Source: Amycolatopsis balhimycina FH 1894
GTDB lineage: Bacteria > Actinomycetota > Actinomycetes > Mycobacteriales > Pseudonocardiaceae
Assembly: GCF_000384295.1 (NCBI RefSeq)
Contig: NZ_KB913037.1
Location: 3,396,649 to 3,460,648 of the forward strand
Length of the DNA stretch: 64,000 nucleotides
Direction: 5' to 3'
The number at the start of each line of letters is the position of its first letter. Positions within the stretch are counted from its first letter, which is position 1. Of the stretch, positions 17,117 to 26,854 are shown piece by piece. Position numbers and translations under genes: made by a program. The notes below the pieces were generated by a model. The model was not told the origin of the DNA. It saw only the letters and a list, made by a program, of their open reading frames with translations, and made no database searches.

Positions 17117-17172
17117 TTGACATGCAGCCGTCTGGCTGCCTATCGTGAAAAAGGCAGCCAGATGACTGCATG
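17117..17172 (+). promoter_or_regulatory. Promoter with 20-bp-arm operator for ArsR-AHSA1 gene
   Basis: TTGACA (17117-17122) and TATCGT (17141-17146) are separated by 18 bases. An inverted repeat with arms 17121-17140 and 17153-17172 (CATGCAGCCGTCTGGCTGCC, three mismatches) covers the spacer, the -10 element and the start region. This fits autorepression by the downstream ArsR-type protein. Confidence 0.75.
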
Positions 17173-17188
17173 GCACGAGGAAGGCGCG

Positions 17189-17980
17189 ATGGACGAGGCG
17201 TTCAAGGCGCTGGCCGACCCCGGCCGCCGACGGCTGCTGGACGTGCTGAACGAGCGCAACGGCCAAACCCTGCGCGAACTCTGCGCGGGGATGGCCATGA
17301 CCCGCCAGTCCGTGAGCAAGCACCTGGCCGTGCTCGAGGCGGCCGGGCTGGTCACGACGACCTGGCGCGGCCGGGAAAAACTGCACTACCTCGACGCCGC
17401 GCCGATCAACGCGATCGCCGAGCGCTGGATGACCCGTTACGACCGGCAGCGGGCGGGCGCGCTGGCCGACCTGAAACGAGCTTTGGAGTCGACGCCGATG
17501 AACCAATTCGCCTATACCACCTACATCAACACGACCCCCGAAAAACTCTGGCAAGCGCTTACCGAACCGGCCTTCACCCGGCAGTACTGGGGTGTCACCT
17601 TCGAAACCGACTGGGAAAAGGGCTCGCCGATGGCGTGGTCCGAAAACGGGACGAAAACCACCGACCCCGGGCAGGTCGTCCTCGAATCGGATCCGTACCG
17701 CCGGCTCTCCTACACTTGGCACACTTTCACGTCGGAATGGGCCGCGGGCGCCGGCGTCGACGAAGAAACTCTCGCGAAACTGCGGCGGGAAAGCCGTACG
17801 AAAGTCACCTTCACCCTGGAACCGCACGGAGCCGGGGCCATAAAAGAAATGGTGAAGCTGACGGTGGTGCACGACGGTTTCGACCCCGGCAGCACGGTCT
17901 TGGCCATGTGCAGCCAGGGCTGGCCCGCGCTGATGTCCAGCCTGAAGACGCTCCTGGAGACCGGCGTTCCCCTCCGGTGA
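17189..17980 (+). CDS. ArsR-type HTH fused to AHSA1/SRPBCC domain
   Basis: A 263-residue two-domain protein. Residues 1-100 form an ArsR winged helix (MDEAFKALADPGRRRLLDVL, then TRQSVSKHLAVLEAAGLV) without an obvious metal-binding cysteine pair. Residues 105-263 form an AHSA1-like SRPBCC fold (FAYTTYINTTPEKLWQALTEPAFTRQYWG). I start at the ATG at 17189, with GAGGAAGG 5 bases upstream; an ATG at 17162 is also in frame. The SRPBCC cavity may bind a hydrophobic ligand that controls DNA binding. A long palindrome over its own promoter suggests autorepression. Confidence 0.9.
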   Translation: MDEAFKALADPGRRRLLDVLNERNGQTLRELCAGMAMTRQSVSKHLAVLEAAGLVTTTWRGREKLHYLDAAPINAIAERWMTRYDRQRAGALADLKRALESTPMNQFAYTTYINTTPEKLWQALTEPAFTRQYWGVTFETDWEKGSPMAWSENGTKTTDPGQVVLESDPYRRLSYTWHTFTSEWAAGAGVDEETLAKLRRESRTKVTFTLEPHGAGAIKEMVKLTVVHDGFDPGSTVLAMCSQGWPALMSSLKTLLETGVPLR

Positions 17981-18168
17981 CCCCGGCAAACCAGTCGAAC
18001 CAGACAGAATTCCCACAGAGAAAAGTCTGAATCCTCCCCCTTTCGTGGGCGACTGGCTGAAGTCCCGGTGAATTCCCTTCTCTTGGCCCTATCCGATGCG
18101 GTTTTCCGGGCGCCAGGCTCGCATAATCCGGATCGACGATGGTCCGATCGAGTGACGGGAGAGTGTGC

Positions 18169-19338
18169 GTGCCGGGGTCAGTGCGAACACGCTGGGTCGT
18201 GGCGGGCGTGGTCGTGGCCGCGGCGGCGGGGGCCGTGGTGGCGTTCTGGCCGGACAGCGCGGCCGCGGGCGACCCCGAGATCGCCGTGTCGCGCTCGGCG
18301 TGCGGCACCGGCTGGGCGGACCCGAAACCCGGTCCGCAGACGTTCCGCCTGCACAACACCGGGTCCGTGACCGCGGAGGTCGACCTGATCGACCCGGCGA
18401 CCGGCGTCGTCTACGGCGAGGTCGAGGGCCTCGGCCCGGCGACGACCCGGCCGCTGCGGGTCAACCTGGGCAACGGGAGCTACGCGTTCCGCTGCCTGCC
18501 CGAGGACGCCTCCGCCATCGTCGGGCCGGCCGTGCGGGTCACCGGCGGGGCCGAACGGACCGGGCCGGGCGTCGCGCCGGTGACGCACGACGACCTGCTC
18601 GGCCCGCTCAAGGCCTACCAGCAGCACGTGACGACAGGGCTCGGCGAGTTCGTCTCGAACACCGGCGCGCTGAAGAACGCCGTCCACGGCGGCGACCGCG
18701 CGGCGAGCGAGGCCGCCTGGCTGACGGCGCACCTGACCTACGAGGGGCTGGGCGCGGCCTACGACGCGTTCGGCGACTCCGACGGCGCGCTCAACGGCAC
18801 GGCCGACGGCCTGCCCGGCGGCCCGGCCGACCCGGGCTTCACCGGCTTCCACCGCCTGGAGCAGGGGCTTTGGCACGGCGAGGACCTCGGCGCGCTCGCG
18901 GCCGTCGCCGACCAGCTGGACACCGGCGCCCGCGCGTTGCAGGCGTCCTTCGCCGACAGCCAGGTCGACGGCAACGACCTCGCGCTGCGCGCGCACGAGA
19001 TCATGGAGAACACGCTGCAGTTCGAACTCACCGGCCGCACCGACTACGGCAGCGGCACGAACCTGGCCACGGCCCGCGCGAACCTCGACGGCACGCGCGC
19101 GGTGCTGGACGTCCTGCGCCCGCTGCTGACGCCGCGCTACCCGGATCTGTCCAAGGTGGACTCCTGGCTGACGCGCACGCAATCCGCTTTGGACGCCGCG
19201 CACCGGCCGGACGGCAGCTGGACACCGCTGGCCCAGCTGTCTCCGCGGGACCGGCAGAAGCTGAACGCCGACGTGAGCGAGCTGACCGAACTGCTGGCCC
19301 CGATCGCCGCGATCGCCGAGCCGAGGAGGGTGTCATGA
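18169..19338 (+). CDS. efeO: EfeO-type iron uptake protein (cupredoxin + M75 domain)
   Basis: A periplasmic-type component of ferrous/ferric iron uptake. An N-terminal membrane segment or signal ([20 protein letters not shown]) is followed by a cupredoxin-like domain (about 35-125) and a helical M75/imelysin domain with the HxxE signature (FHRLEQGLW). I prefer the GTG at 18169, which has GGGAGA 6 bases upstream; an ATG at 18139 lacks a ribosome site. The stop overlaps the EfeB start by four bases. The permease EfeU is not adjacent. A CATAAT -10-like element lies at 18122-18127. Confidence 0.88.
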   Translation: MPGSVRTRWVVAGVVVAAAAGAVVAFWPDSAAAGDPEIAVSRSACGTGWADPKPGPQTFRLHNTGSVTAEVDLIDPATGVVYGEVEGLGPATTRPLRVNLGNGSYAFRCLPEDASAIVGPAVRVTGGAERTGPGVAPVTHDDLLGPLKAYQQHVTTGLGEFVSNTGALKNAVHGGDRAASEAAWLTAHLTYEGLGAAYDAFGDSDGALNGTADGLPGGPADPGFTGFHRLEQGLWHGEDLGALAAVADQLDTGARALQASFADSQVDGNDLALRAHEIMENTLQFELTGRTDYGSGTNLATARANLDGTRAVLDVLRPLLTPRYPDLSKVDSWLTRTQSALDAAHRPDGSWTPLAQLSPRDRQKLNADVSELTELLAPIAAIAEPRRVS

Positions 19339-20534
19339 CGGACCTGCCTCGCCGTTCTTTCCTGCGCCGGGCCGCGATGGGCGCGGGACTCACCGTCGCC
19401 GCCGGGGCGGGACTGGGGGCCTCCGCCGCCGTCACCGACAGCAGGTCGCCCGTCCCGTTCCACGGGCCGAACCAGGCCGCCATCCTGCGGAAACCGCCGA
19501 CGCAGACCATCGTCGCGTCGTTCGACGTCGTCGCCGACTCCAAGGCCGAGCTGACCGATCTCTTCCGCGCGATCACCGACCGGGCCCGGTTCCTGACCGC
19601 CGGCGGCGCCCCCGCCGCGCTCGGGATCACCGCGCCGCCCGCCGACTCCGGCGTGCTGGGGCCCGTGGTGCCCGGCGGCGATCTCGGCGTCATCCTCGGC
19701 GTCGGCGCGTCGCTCTTCGACGACCGCTACGGCCTGGCGAAGCTCAAGCCGGCCAAGCTGAAGCCGATGGCGACGTTCCCGAACGACGCGCTGGACCCCG
19801 CGCAGTGCCACGGCGACCTCAGCCTGGCCCTGTCGGCGAACTCCACCGACACCGTGCTGCACGCGCTGCGCGACATCGCCCGCGCGACCCGCGGCGGCAT
19901 GCAGCTGCGCTGGAAGCTCACCGGGTTCAGCTCACCGCCCCGCCCGGAAGGGACCCCGCGGAACCTGATGGGGTTCAAGGACGGCACCGCCAACCCGACC
20001 GGGTCCGATGTGGACAGTCTGGTGTGGACGAACGGCGGCGGCGAACCGGCGTGGACCGCCGGCGGCAGCTACCAGGTGGTCCGCCTGATCCGGATGCTGG
20101 TCGAGTTCTGGGACCGCGTTTCGCTGGCGGAGCAGGAGAACATGTTCGGCCGCCGCCGCGACACCGGCGCCCCGCTCGACGGCACCGAGGAGACCGACGT
20201 CCCCCGGTACGCCGACGACCCGATCGGCACGGTGATCCCGCTGACCAGCCACATCCGGAAGGCGAACCCGCGCACCCCGGAGACCGACCCCAGCCGCATC
20301 CTGCGCCGCGCGGTGAACTACGACCGCGGCATCGACAGCAACGGCAACCTCGACATGGGCCTGCTGTTCGTCTGCTACCAGCAGGACCTGGAGCGCCAGT
20401 TCGAGGCGGTCCAGAAGCGGCTGGCCGACGAACCCCTGACCGACTACATCTCCCCGTTCGGCGGCGGCTACTTCTTCGCGCTGCCGGGCGTCACCGGCCC
20501 GGACGACCACTTCGGGCGCTCCCTGCTCGCCTGA
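19335..20534 (+). CDS. efeB: EfeB-type DyP peroxidase, Tat-exported
   Basis: A 399-residue heme peroxidase of the dye-decolorising family. A twin-arginine signal ([15 protein letters not shown]) predicts folded export by Tat. The GFKDGTANP box (GxxDG, D216) is the family's distal heme motif. EfeB homologues oxidise ferrous iron or release iron from heme at the cell surface. It is translationally coupled to efeO by an ATGA overlap. Full length for the family. Confidence 0.93.
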   Translation: MTDLPRRSFLRRAAMGAGLTVAAGAGLGASAAVTDSRSPVPFHGPNQAAILRKPPTQTIVASFDVVADSKAELTDLFRAITDRARFLTAGGAPAALGITAPPADSGVLGPVVPGGDLGVILGVGASLFDDRYGLAKLKPAKLKPMATFPNDALDPAQCHGDLSLALSANSTDTVLHALRDIARATRGGMQLRWKLTGFSSPPRPEGTPRNLMGFKDGTANPTGSDVDSLVWTNGGGEPAWTAGGSYQVVRLIRMLVEFWDRVSLAEQENMFGRRRDTGAPLDGTEETDVPRYADDPIGTVIPLTSHIRKANPRTPETDPSRILRRAVNYDRGIDSNGNLDMGLLFVCYQQDLERQFEAVQKRLADEPLTDYISPFGGGYFFALPGVTGPDDHFGRSLLA

Positions 20535-20566
20535 AGGCGAAACCCACCAGGAAAGGAAAATCCACT

Positions 20567-22189
20567 GTGGAAAAGAGAACACGACGGCGACGGCGGGGCC
20601 TGCTCGGCGCCGGGGCGCTCGCGTCGGTCGCCACGCTGGCCGTCGTCACCGGCTCCGCGGCGAGCACCGCGGAGGCCCAGCCGCTGAACCTGTTCCCCGC
20701 GCACTGGATCCCCACGGCCACGCCGATCAAGCACGTCGTGGTCATCTTCGGCGAGAACATCTCGTTCGACCACTACTTCGGCACCTACCCGAACGCGGCC
20801 AACACCGACGGCACGCCGTTCACCGCCGCGCACGGCACCCCGAAGGTCAACGGCCTCGACCACAAGCTGCTGACCGACAACCCGAACGCGTACAACCCGA
20901 AGCGGCTCACGCACGAGCAGGCGCTGACCTGCGACCAGAACCACGAGTACAGCGCGGAGCAGGCCGCCTACAACGGCGGCAAGATGGACAAGTTCGTCGA
21001 GAAGACCGAGACCGACAAGTGCACCGGCCAGCCGATCCTGTTCGGCGAGCCGGGCCTGGTGATGGACTACTACGACGGCAACACCGTCACCGGCATGTGG
21101 AACTACGCGCAGCACTACGCGATGAACGACAACTCGTTCAACACGGTGTTCGGCCCGTCGACGCCGGGTGCGCTGAACCTGATCTCGGGCCAGACGCACG
21201 GCGTCCAGGCGGTCACTCCGGTGACGCACGAGCCGACTTCGGACACGTACGTGGTGGCTTCGCCCGACGCCAAGGGGGTCGGCACGGTCATCAACGACCC
21301 GGACCCGGCGTGGGACGACTGCTCGGACAAGAACCACACGAGCACGGACAACCTGGCGGCGATGAGCGGCCGCAACGTCGGTGACCTGCTCAACGACCGG
21401 CACGTCACGTGGGGCTGGTTCCAGGGCGGCTTCAAGCCGACCGGCACGGCCAACGGGTTCGCGGTGTGCGGCCAGACGCACAAGAACATCGGCGGCAACA
21501 CGGCCACCGACTACAACCCGCACCACGAGCCGTTCCAGTACTACAAGTCGACGGCGAACCCGAAGCACCTGCCGCCGTCGTCGGTCGCGGCGATCGGCCA
21601 GACCGACCGCGCCAACCACCAGTACGACATCGCGGACTTCGACGCCTCCCTGCAGGCCGGTTCGATGCCCGCGGTGAGCTTCCTGAAGGCGCCGAACTAT
21701 CAGGACGGCCACGCCGGCTACTCGGACCCGCTGGACGAGCAGCAGTTCGTCGTCAGCGAGATCAACAAGATCCAGCAGTCGCCGGATTGGAAGTCGACGG
21801 CGATCGTCCTGGCCTACGACGACTCGGACGGCTGGTACGACCACCAGAAGTCGCCGACCGTCAACGGCTCGCACGACGCGGCCGAGGACCAGGCGATCTG
21901 CACGGCCAAGCCGACGAAGGTGGGCGCCTACGCCGACCGCTGCGGCTACGGCCCGCGGCTGCCACTGCTGGTGATTTCGCCGTACAGCAAGGTGAACCAC
22001 GTCGACCACACGGTGACGGACCAGACCTCGATCCTGAAGTTCATCGAGGACAACTGGTGCACCGGCGGCATCGGCGACTCGTCGTTCGACTCCCGGGCCG
22101 GCTCGTTGAACGGCATGTTCAACTTCTGGTGGCCGCAGGCACGCCGGGTGACGCTCGACCCGAAGACCGGCGCCGTGGTCAAGGGCTAG
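20567..22189 (+). CDS. Secreted phospholipase C/acid phosphatase-type phosphoesterase
   Basis: A 540-residue exported phosphoesterase (alkaline-phosphatase-like superfamily, phospholipase C group). RRRRRGLLGAGALASVATLAVVTG is a signal peptide. HVVVIFGENISFDHYFGTYP near residue 50 is the metal-binding and nucleophile region, and AIVLAYDDSDGWYDHQ carries the second metal motif. The GTG start at 20567 has AGGAAAGGAAAA upstream. It lies 32 bases after efeB and may share its transcript. The substrate could be phospholipid or phosphate monoester. Its 3' flank was the site of the insertion sequence. Confidence 0.9.
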   Translation: MEKRTRRRRRGLLGAGALASVATLAVVTGSAASTAEAQPLNLFPAHWIPTATPIKHVVVIFGENISFDHYFGTYPNAANTDGTPFTAAHGTPKVNGLDHKLLTDNPNAYNPKRLTHEQALTCDQNHEYSAEQAAYNGGKMDKFVEKTETDKCTGQPILFGEPGLVMDYYDGNTVTGMWNYAQHYAMNDNSFNTVFGPSTPGALNLISGQTHGVQAVTPVTHEPTSDTYVVASPDAKGVGTVINDPDPAWDDCSDKNHTSTDNLAAMSGRNVGDLLNDRHVTWGWFQGGFKPTGTANGFAVCGQTHKNIGGNTATDYNPHHEPFQYYKSTANPKHLPPSSVAAIGQTDRANHQYDIADFDASLQAGSMPAVSFLKAPNYQDGHAGYSDPLDEQQFVVSEINKIQQSPDWKSTAIVLAYDDSDGWYDHQKSPTVNGSHDAAEDQAICTAKPTKVGAYADRCGYGPRLPLLVISPYSKVNHVDHTVTDQTSILKFIEDNWCTGGIGDSSFDSRAGSLNGMFNFWWPQARRVTLDPKTGAVVKG

Positions 22190-22195
22190 TGCGAT

Positions 22196-22223
22196 GTCGT
22201 GAACGACTCTTTCCTGTCGTCCG
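22196..22223. repeat. Left half of split hairpin plus TCCG target copy
   Basis: Bases 22196-22220 form one 25-base arm (begins GTCGTGAACGACTCTTTC) whose exact complement is at 24009-24033. Bases 22220-22223 (TCCG) are the left target-site copy. Without the element the arms would close a 25-bp stem around a three-base CCG loop, directly after the phosphoesterase stop. Confidence 0.9.
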
Positions 22224-24004
22224 GGGCCTGTTGCTTTTTGGTTGCCTGACACGTGGTGATGATCTTGCTGGTAGCGGTGGTCGGCGGGGATGATCGTGGT
22301 GTGGCAAGGGATTATCGGCCGGTTGATCGTGGGCAGGAGTTTCTGCTGCCGCCGTCGATGACAGAGTGGCTGCCAGAAGATCATCTGGTGTGGTTCGTGA
22401 TCGCGGCGGTGGCACGGCTGGACACCACGGCGTTTCACCGCCGCGCGAAGCGCGGCGGTGTCGGGCGGCGGGGCTACGACCCGGACATGCTGCTCACCCT
22501 GTTCGTGTATGCCATGGCACATGGGGAGTCCTCCTCACGCCAGATCGAACGGCTGTGTCACACGGATGTGGCGTTCCGGATCATCTGCGCCCAAGACGTG
22601 CCAGACCACACCGTGCTGGCCCGGTTCCGCCAGCACCACGAGGCCGCGCTGACCGACCTGCTCACCGAGTCGCTGGTGCTGGCCGCGCAGCTGGGCATGG
22701 TGTCACTCGGGGTGGTCGCCTTCGACGGCACCAAGATCGCGGCGAACGCCAGCAAGGACACCAACCGCAGCGAGGACTACCTGCGCACACAGGCCGAGCA
22801 GTTCCTGGCCACCGTCGCGGAGACCGACACGGCCGAGGACGCCCGCTTCGGCGCCGACCGGCGCGGGGACGAACCACCGCCCGGGATGGACCGCACGCAC
22901 CGTGACCAGCGGATCAGCCAGGCGCTGGAACAGATCCAGGCCCGGCGCGAGAAGGCCGAGCGGGCCGCGGCCGAGCAGGCCGAGACCACCCGGGCCTACG
23001 ACCAGGCAGTCGCCGACGGCGCCACCCGGGCCGGGGCCCCGCCCAAGGGCGCGGACCGGGTGGCGGTGGCCAGGGCCCGCTGGGAACGCCTGCAGGCCGA
23101 GGCCCAGGCCCGTTATGCCGAGTTCCTGGCCCGTCCCCGCCCGCCGGGGCGGATGGTGGCACCGGACGAGCACCACAAGGTCCGCGCGGCCCGCGCCGCC
23201 TACGAGGCAGCACGCGCTCACACCGAGCGGACCGCCGCCGGACAGACCGCACCCGCCGCAGGCCAGCCCGCCGCATCGGCAGTGCCCGGACAGGCCGGAA
23301 AGGACCGGCTGACCGCGAACCTGACCGACCCGGACTCGCGGCTGCTCAAGACCCGCAACGGCTGGGTCCAGGGCTACAACTGCCAGACCGCGGCCAGCAC
23401 CGACGAGTTCCTGATCTCCGCCCGCGCCACCCAGGACGCCAACGACCTCGAACAGTTCATCCCCACCAAAGACGACGTCACCGCCACCGCCGCGCACCTG
23501 GCCGAACGCACCGGCCGCACCGACCTCACCGTGGGAACCATGGTCGGCGACGCCGGCTACGACTCCGACACCAACCTCACCACCGACGGCCCGGACCGGC
23601 TCATCGCCGACGCCAAACGCCACGTCATCGACCGGCGCGCCGTCACCGACCCCGCCACCGGCGACCCACCCGACAACGCCACCCCACGCGAGAAAATGAA
23701 CCACCGGCTCCGCACCCCCGACGGGCACGCCCTCTACAAACAACGCGCCCCGATGATCGAAACACCCTACGCCTGGGTCAAAGACCGCCGCGGACTCCGC
23801 CGCTTCGCCCGACGCGGCCTGGCCGCCGTCCAAGCCGAACTTTCCCTCGCCGCCGCCGTCACCAACCTGCTCAAACTCCGCACCAAAGGCATCACCACCA
23901 CCCGACTCCGCACCACCTAGCACCAGGCCGGACACCCCGGCCCGCACACCGGGACGGCACGTCTCAGCCCCCCCCAGACAGCCAACACAAAAAACAACAG
24001 GCCC
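22224..24004 (+). mobile_element. IS1182-family insertion sequence
   Basis: A 1781-base element with terminal inverted repeats GGGCCTGTTG(C/T)TTTTTG and a 4-bp direct duplication TCCG (22220-22223 and 24005-24008). It has one transposase gene. The insertion point is the loop of a 25-bp-stem hairpin between convergent genes, so the arms now flank it. All parts look intact and the ends match well, which suggests a functional and recent insertion. Confidence 0.9.
22301..23920 (+). CDS. IS1182-like DDE transposase
   Basis: A 539-residue transposase. The N-terminal DUF772-type region includes DHLVWFVIAAVARLD and YDPDMLLTLFVYAMAHG. Catalytic candidates are D in VVAFDGTKIAANAS, D in MVGDAGYDSD and E in YKQRAPMIETPYAWVK, the last giving the Y-R-E-K pattern of this group. 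A charged Ala/Glu-rich insertion lies between the first and second aspartates. The start is probably the GTG at 22301 (GGGGA about 10 bases upstream), although the frame opens at 22253. No frameshift or stop is present. Confidence 0.9.
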   Translation: MARDYRPVDRGQEFLLPPSMTEWLPEDHLVWFVIAAVARLDTTAFHRRAKRGGVGRRGYDPDMLLTLFVYAMAHGESSSRQIERLCHTDVAFRIICAQDVPDHTVLARFRQHHEAALTDLLTESLVLAAQLGMVSLGVVAFDGTKIAANASKDTNRSEDYLRTQAEQFLATVAETDTAEDARFGADRRGDEPPPGMDRTHRDQRISQALEQIQARREKAERAAAEQAETTRAYDQAVADGATRAGAPPKGADRVAVARARWERLQAEAQARYAEFLARPRPPGRMVAPDEHHKVRAARAAYEAARAHTERTAAGQTAPAAGQPAASAVPGQAGKDRLTANLTDPDSRLLKTRNGWVQGYNCQTAASTDEFLISARATQDANDLEQFIPTKDDVTATAAHLAERTGRTDLTVGTMVGDAGYDSDTNLTTDGPDRLIADAKRHVIDRRAVTDPATGDPPDNATPREKMNHRLRTPDGHALYKQRAPMIETPYAWVKDRRGLRRFARRGLAAVQAELSLAAAVTNLLKLRTKGITTTRLRTT

Positions 24005-24033
24005 TCCGACGACAGGAAAGAGTCGTTCACGAC
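24005..24033. repeat. Right half of split hairpin plus TCCG target copy
   Basis: TCCG at 24005-24008 duplicates 22220-22223, and 24009-24033 is the exact complement of the left arm. The arm overlaps the last codon and stop of the convergent ATPase gene (24027-24029). Confidence 0.9.
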
Positions 24034-24464
24034 GCCCGGCGGAGGTCCCAGGCCAGGGTGACGACGGTTCCCTCGTCGCCGGAGGTGATGTCCGCCCGGT
24101 CGGCACTCGCCCGCAGCAGCAGCAACCCGCGTCCCCGCACGGAAACCGGCCGCAGGTCCGCCACCGGGATCCGCCACCGGCCGTGGTCGCGGATCACCAC
24201 CTCGATCCGGTCCGGATGCACCGCGGCGTCGAGGTCGACGACTCCCGAACCCGAACCGTCGTAAGCGTGGTCGGCCACGTTCGCCAGCGCCTCGTAACTG
24301 GCCAGCACGATGTCCTGGGCCCGGGTCTCGTCGACGCCCGCCGCGAGGACCCACGCCATCAGGTCGTGGCGAAGCCGCCGCAGGACCTGCGGGACCGCTT
24401 CCACGCCGTGGCAGCGGAACGGACCCGCCGGTTCGGCCATCGGAGCTCGTCCGGCGCCCGTCAC
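24027..24464 (-). CDS. RsbW/SpoIIAB-like ATP-binding regulatory kinase
   Basis: A 145-residue HATPase_c protein of the anti-sigma/serine kinase kind. The N box is SYEALANVADHAYDG, followed by IRDHGRW and GRGLLLLRA, matching the short actinobacterial RsbW-like proteins. It would phosphorylate a STAS protein or bind a sigma factor. The GTG at 24464 overlaps the STAS stop as GTGA, so the pair is coupled; an ATG at 24440 is the alternative. It is the last gene of a five-gene signalling operon, and its stop codon lies inside the split hairpin. Confidence 0.85.
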   Translation of the reverse strand: MTGAGRAPMAEPAGPFRCHGVEAVPQVLRRLRHDLMAWVLAAGVDETRAQDIVLASYEALANVADHAYDGSGSGVVDLDAAVHPDRIEVVIRDHGRWRIPVADLRPVSVRGRGLLLLRASADRADITSGDEGTVVTLAWDLRRAS

Positions 24465-24826
24465 GGGTGGAGCGCCTCGTCGATCGTCGCGTGGAGGCCG
24501 ATCCACGTGTCGAGCCCGGTGGTCTTCAGCGGTCCCGACGTCACCGCCGAGTCGCTCACCACCCGCAGCGCGCGCTCGGCCAGCCTGCGGTGCGCCGCCG
24601 CGAGCACCTGCAGGCCCGCCGAGCAGAAGAACGTCACCTCGCGCAGGTCGACCACCAGCTTCTCCGGCTCCCTGGCCAGCACCGCGTCGACGACGTCGGC
24701 GAACTCCGGCGCGCTGAGCAGGTCGATCTCCCCCGCCACGCCCAGCACTGCGGCCCGCCCCCGCCAGTCGAGCGTGACCGCCAGCTCGGTGGCGGGGAGG
24801 TCCCGTGATGAAGAGGTCACGGCCAC
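24461..24826 (-). CDS. STAS-domain anti-anti-sigma factor
   Basis: A 121-residue STAS protein (RsbV/SpoIIAA-like). AGEIDLLSAPEF and LVVDLREVTFFCSAGLQVL give the conserved strand and the helix cap, with S69 as the likely phosphoacceptor. In partner switching the unphosphorylated form captures the RsbW-like kinase encoded by the overlapping downstream gene, releasing a sigma factor or other target. It lies 28 bases after the receiver gene. Confidence 0.9.
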   Translation of the reverse strand: MAVTSSSRDLPATELAVTLDWRGRAAVLGVAGEIDLLSAPEFADVVDAVLAREPEKLVVDLREVTFFCSAGLQVLAAAHRRLAERALRVVSDSAVTSGPLKTTGLDTWIGLHATIDEALHP

Positions 24827-24854
24827 TTATCGTGCCCGACTCCCCGCCAAACGG

Positions 24855-25295
24855 CTACCGGTGGGGCAGTTGCACCACGGTGACCCAGAAATCGTCGATC
24901 TTCCGGACCACCTCGATGAACTTCTCGAAGTCGACCGGCTTGGTGACGTAGGCGTTGGCGTGCAGTTCGTAGCTGCGCAGGATGTCCTCCTCCGCTTCGG
25001 ACGTGGTCAGCACGACCACCGGGATCGTGCACAGCCCCGGGTCGCGCTTGATCTCGCCGAGCAGCTCCCGGCCGTCCTTGCGGGGCAGGTTGAGGTCGAG
25101 CAGGATCAGCCCCGGCCGCGGTGCCTCCCCGAAGCGGCCCTCGCGCTTGAGGAACTCGAGCGCCTCGACGCCGTCGCTCACGACGTGCAGCGCGTTGCGG
25201 ATCTTGTGGTGCTCGAACGCTTCCCGGGTCATCAGCACGTCCCCGGGATCGTCCTCGACGAGCAGGATGTCGATCGGGGCGGGCGCCTGGCTCAT
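24855..25295 (-). CDS. Single-domain response regulator (Rcp1-like)
   Basis: A 146-residue stand-alone receiver. [18 protein letters not shown] is the acidic pocket, D67 in [13 protein letters not shown] the phosphoacceptor, and AYVTKPVDF holds the lysine. The extended loop and C-terminal helix resemble Rcp1-type receivers that work with CHASE/phytochrome-like kinases. Its ATG overlaps the stop of the kinase gene (ATGA), so it is the kinase's probable phosphate acceptor. It has no output domain. Confidence 0.9.
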   Translation of the reverse strand: MSQAPAPIDILLVEDDPGDVLMTREAFEHHKIRNALHVVSDGVEALEFLKREGRFGEAPRPGLILLDLNLPRKDGRELLGEIKRDPGLCTIPVVVLTTSEAEEDILRSYELHANAYVTKPVDFEKFIEVVRKIDDFWVTVVQLPHR

Positions 25296-26854
25296 GCGTC
25301 CCCCTTGTCTTCGCCGGCCGGCAGGGTGAAGCGGAACGTCGTGTCCGAAGCCTCGGTGTCGAGCCAGATCCGGCCGCCGTGGTGCTCGACGATCCGGCGG
25401 CACAGGGCCAGGCCGATGCCGGTGCCCGGGTACGCGGTGCGTGTGTGCAGCCGCTGGAACAAGGCGAACACCCGTTCCGCGTACTCCGCGTCGATGCCGA
25501 TCCCGGTGTCCGACACGGAAAACACCCAGTCTTCGCCGTCGCGCTCGGCGGTGACCCGCACCTCCGGCGGCGCCTCGCCCTTGAACTTCAGCGCGTTGCC
25601 GATCAGGTTCTGGAACACCGCCGTCATCAGGGCCGGCTCGACGCGCACCTCGGGCAGGGCGCCGCGGCTGACCTTGCCGCCGCTCAGCGACAGCGCGACG
25701 TCCAGGTTCCCGAGCGCGTCGTCGACCAGCGCGCCCGCGTCGACCAGCACGTGCTCGCCCGGCCGCCGGCCGACCCGGGAGAACGCCAGCAGGTCGTTGA
25801 TCAGCACCTGCATCCGCTTCGCGCCGTCGACGGCGTACTCGATGTACTGCTCGCCGCGCTCGTCGAGCAGCCCCTGGTACCGCCGCTGGAGCAGCTGGCA
25901 GAAGCTGGCCACCTTCCGCAGCGGCTCCTGCAGGTCGTGCGAAGCGACGTAGGCGAACTGCTCCAGGTCGGCGTTGGACCGCTCCAGCTCGCGCGTCCGC
26001 CGGTCCAGCATGGCGTTGGACTGCTCCGCCTCCCGCGTCCGCCGGTCCAGCAGCGCGTGCGCCCGCTCGAGTTCGGCGACCTCGTCGAGGATGCGCTGCC
26101 GCATCGCCTCGACGTCGGCGCCGAGCTGGGCGATCTCGCGCGGCCCGCTCCCGTGCACCGGGTGGTGGACGTCGGACTCGGCGACTTGGCGGACCTCACC
26201 GGCCAGCCGCAGAATCGGCCGGGTGATCACCTGCCGCAAGCCGAGGAACAGCACCGCGAACAGCAGCAGGACCAGTACGGCGACGGCGACCAGCATCGCG
26301 TTCAGGAAGCTGGCCGCCGCGTCCAGCTCGGCACGCCCGGTGTCGCGGACCGCGGCGAGGTGGGCGAGCTGGGTGTCGAGGGCCGCGCGCACCGCGACGA
26401 ACTGCACCCGGCCGCGCTCGACCTGGGCCGGGGTGACCGGCGGCGCGCCGGGCGCGATGGTGGGCGCGGCCGTGGCCTGCCACGTCGCGGCCGCCCGCAG
26501 CACGGCTTCCAGATCGTCGCCGATTCCGGTGCCCGGCACCGCGCCGTACTGCCGCAGCTGAGCCACGGCGTCGGCCTCCGCCCGCATGCCGTCGGTGTAG
26601 GGCGCGAGGAAGTCCGGCTGCCGGCCCAGCTGGTAGCCGCGGACTCCGGTTTCCTGGTTCAGCAGTGCGGTGGACAACTGGATGGCACCGAGCCGCTGCG
26701 GCCCGATGACGTCGAGCAGGCGGTTGCGGGCGTCGGTGAGGTTGTTCAGCGCGATCCCGCCCCCGACCAGCGCGGCGAGCAGCAGCACGGTCTCGCCGAC
26801 GGCGAGCAGGGCGAGCCAGCGGCCGATCGGCCAGCGGCGGACGTCAACGCTCAT
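25292..26854 (-). CDS. CHASE3-HAMP sensor histidine kinase
   Basis: A 520-residue membrane kinase. TM1 is near 13-36, a CHASE3-like extracytoplasmic helical domain ([15 protein letters not shown]) runs to about 180, TM2 is near 188-210, then HAMP and a coiled coil with repeated LDRRTRE units. The dimerisation box is [13 protein letters not shown] (H306), and the ATPase boxes [17 protein letters not shown] and GTGIGLAL are intact. It overlaps the phosphatase gene by 11 bases and the receiver by four. The repeated DRRTRE motif may be a signalling coiled-coil register. Confidence 0.92.
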   Translation of the reverse strand: MSVDVRRWPIGRWLALLAVGETVLLLAALVGGGIALNNLTDARNRLLDVIGPQRLGAIQLSTALLNQETGVRGYQLGRQPDFLAPYTDGMRAEADAVAQLRQYGAVPGTGIGDDLEAVLRAAATWQATAAPTIAPGAPPVTPAQVERGRVQFVAVRAALDTQLAHLAAVRDTGRAELDAAASFLNAMLVAVAVLVLLLFAVLFLGLRQVITRPILRLAGEVRQVAESDVHHPVHGSGPREIAQLGADVEAMRQRILDEVAELERAHALLDRRTREAEQSNAMLDRRTRELERSNADLEQFAYVASHDLQEPLRKVASFCQLLQRRYQGLLDERGEQYIEYAVDGAKRMQVLINDLLAFSRVGRRPGEHVLVDAGALVDDALGNLDVALSLSGGKVSRGALPEVRVEPALMTAVFQNLIGNALKFKGEAPPEVRVTAERDGEDWVFSVSDTGIGIDAEYAERVFALFQRLHTRTAYPGTGIGLALCRRIVEHHGGRIWLDTEASDTTFRFTLPAGEDKGDA

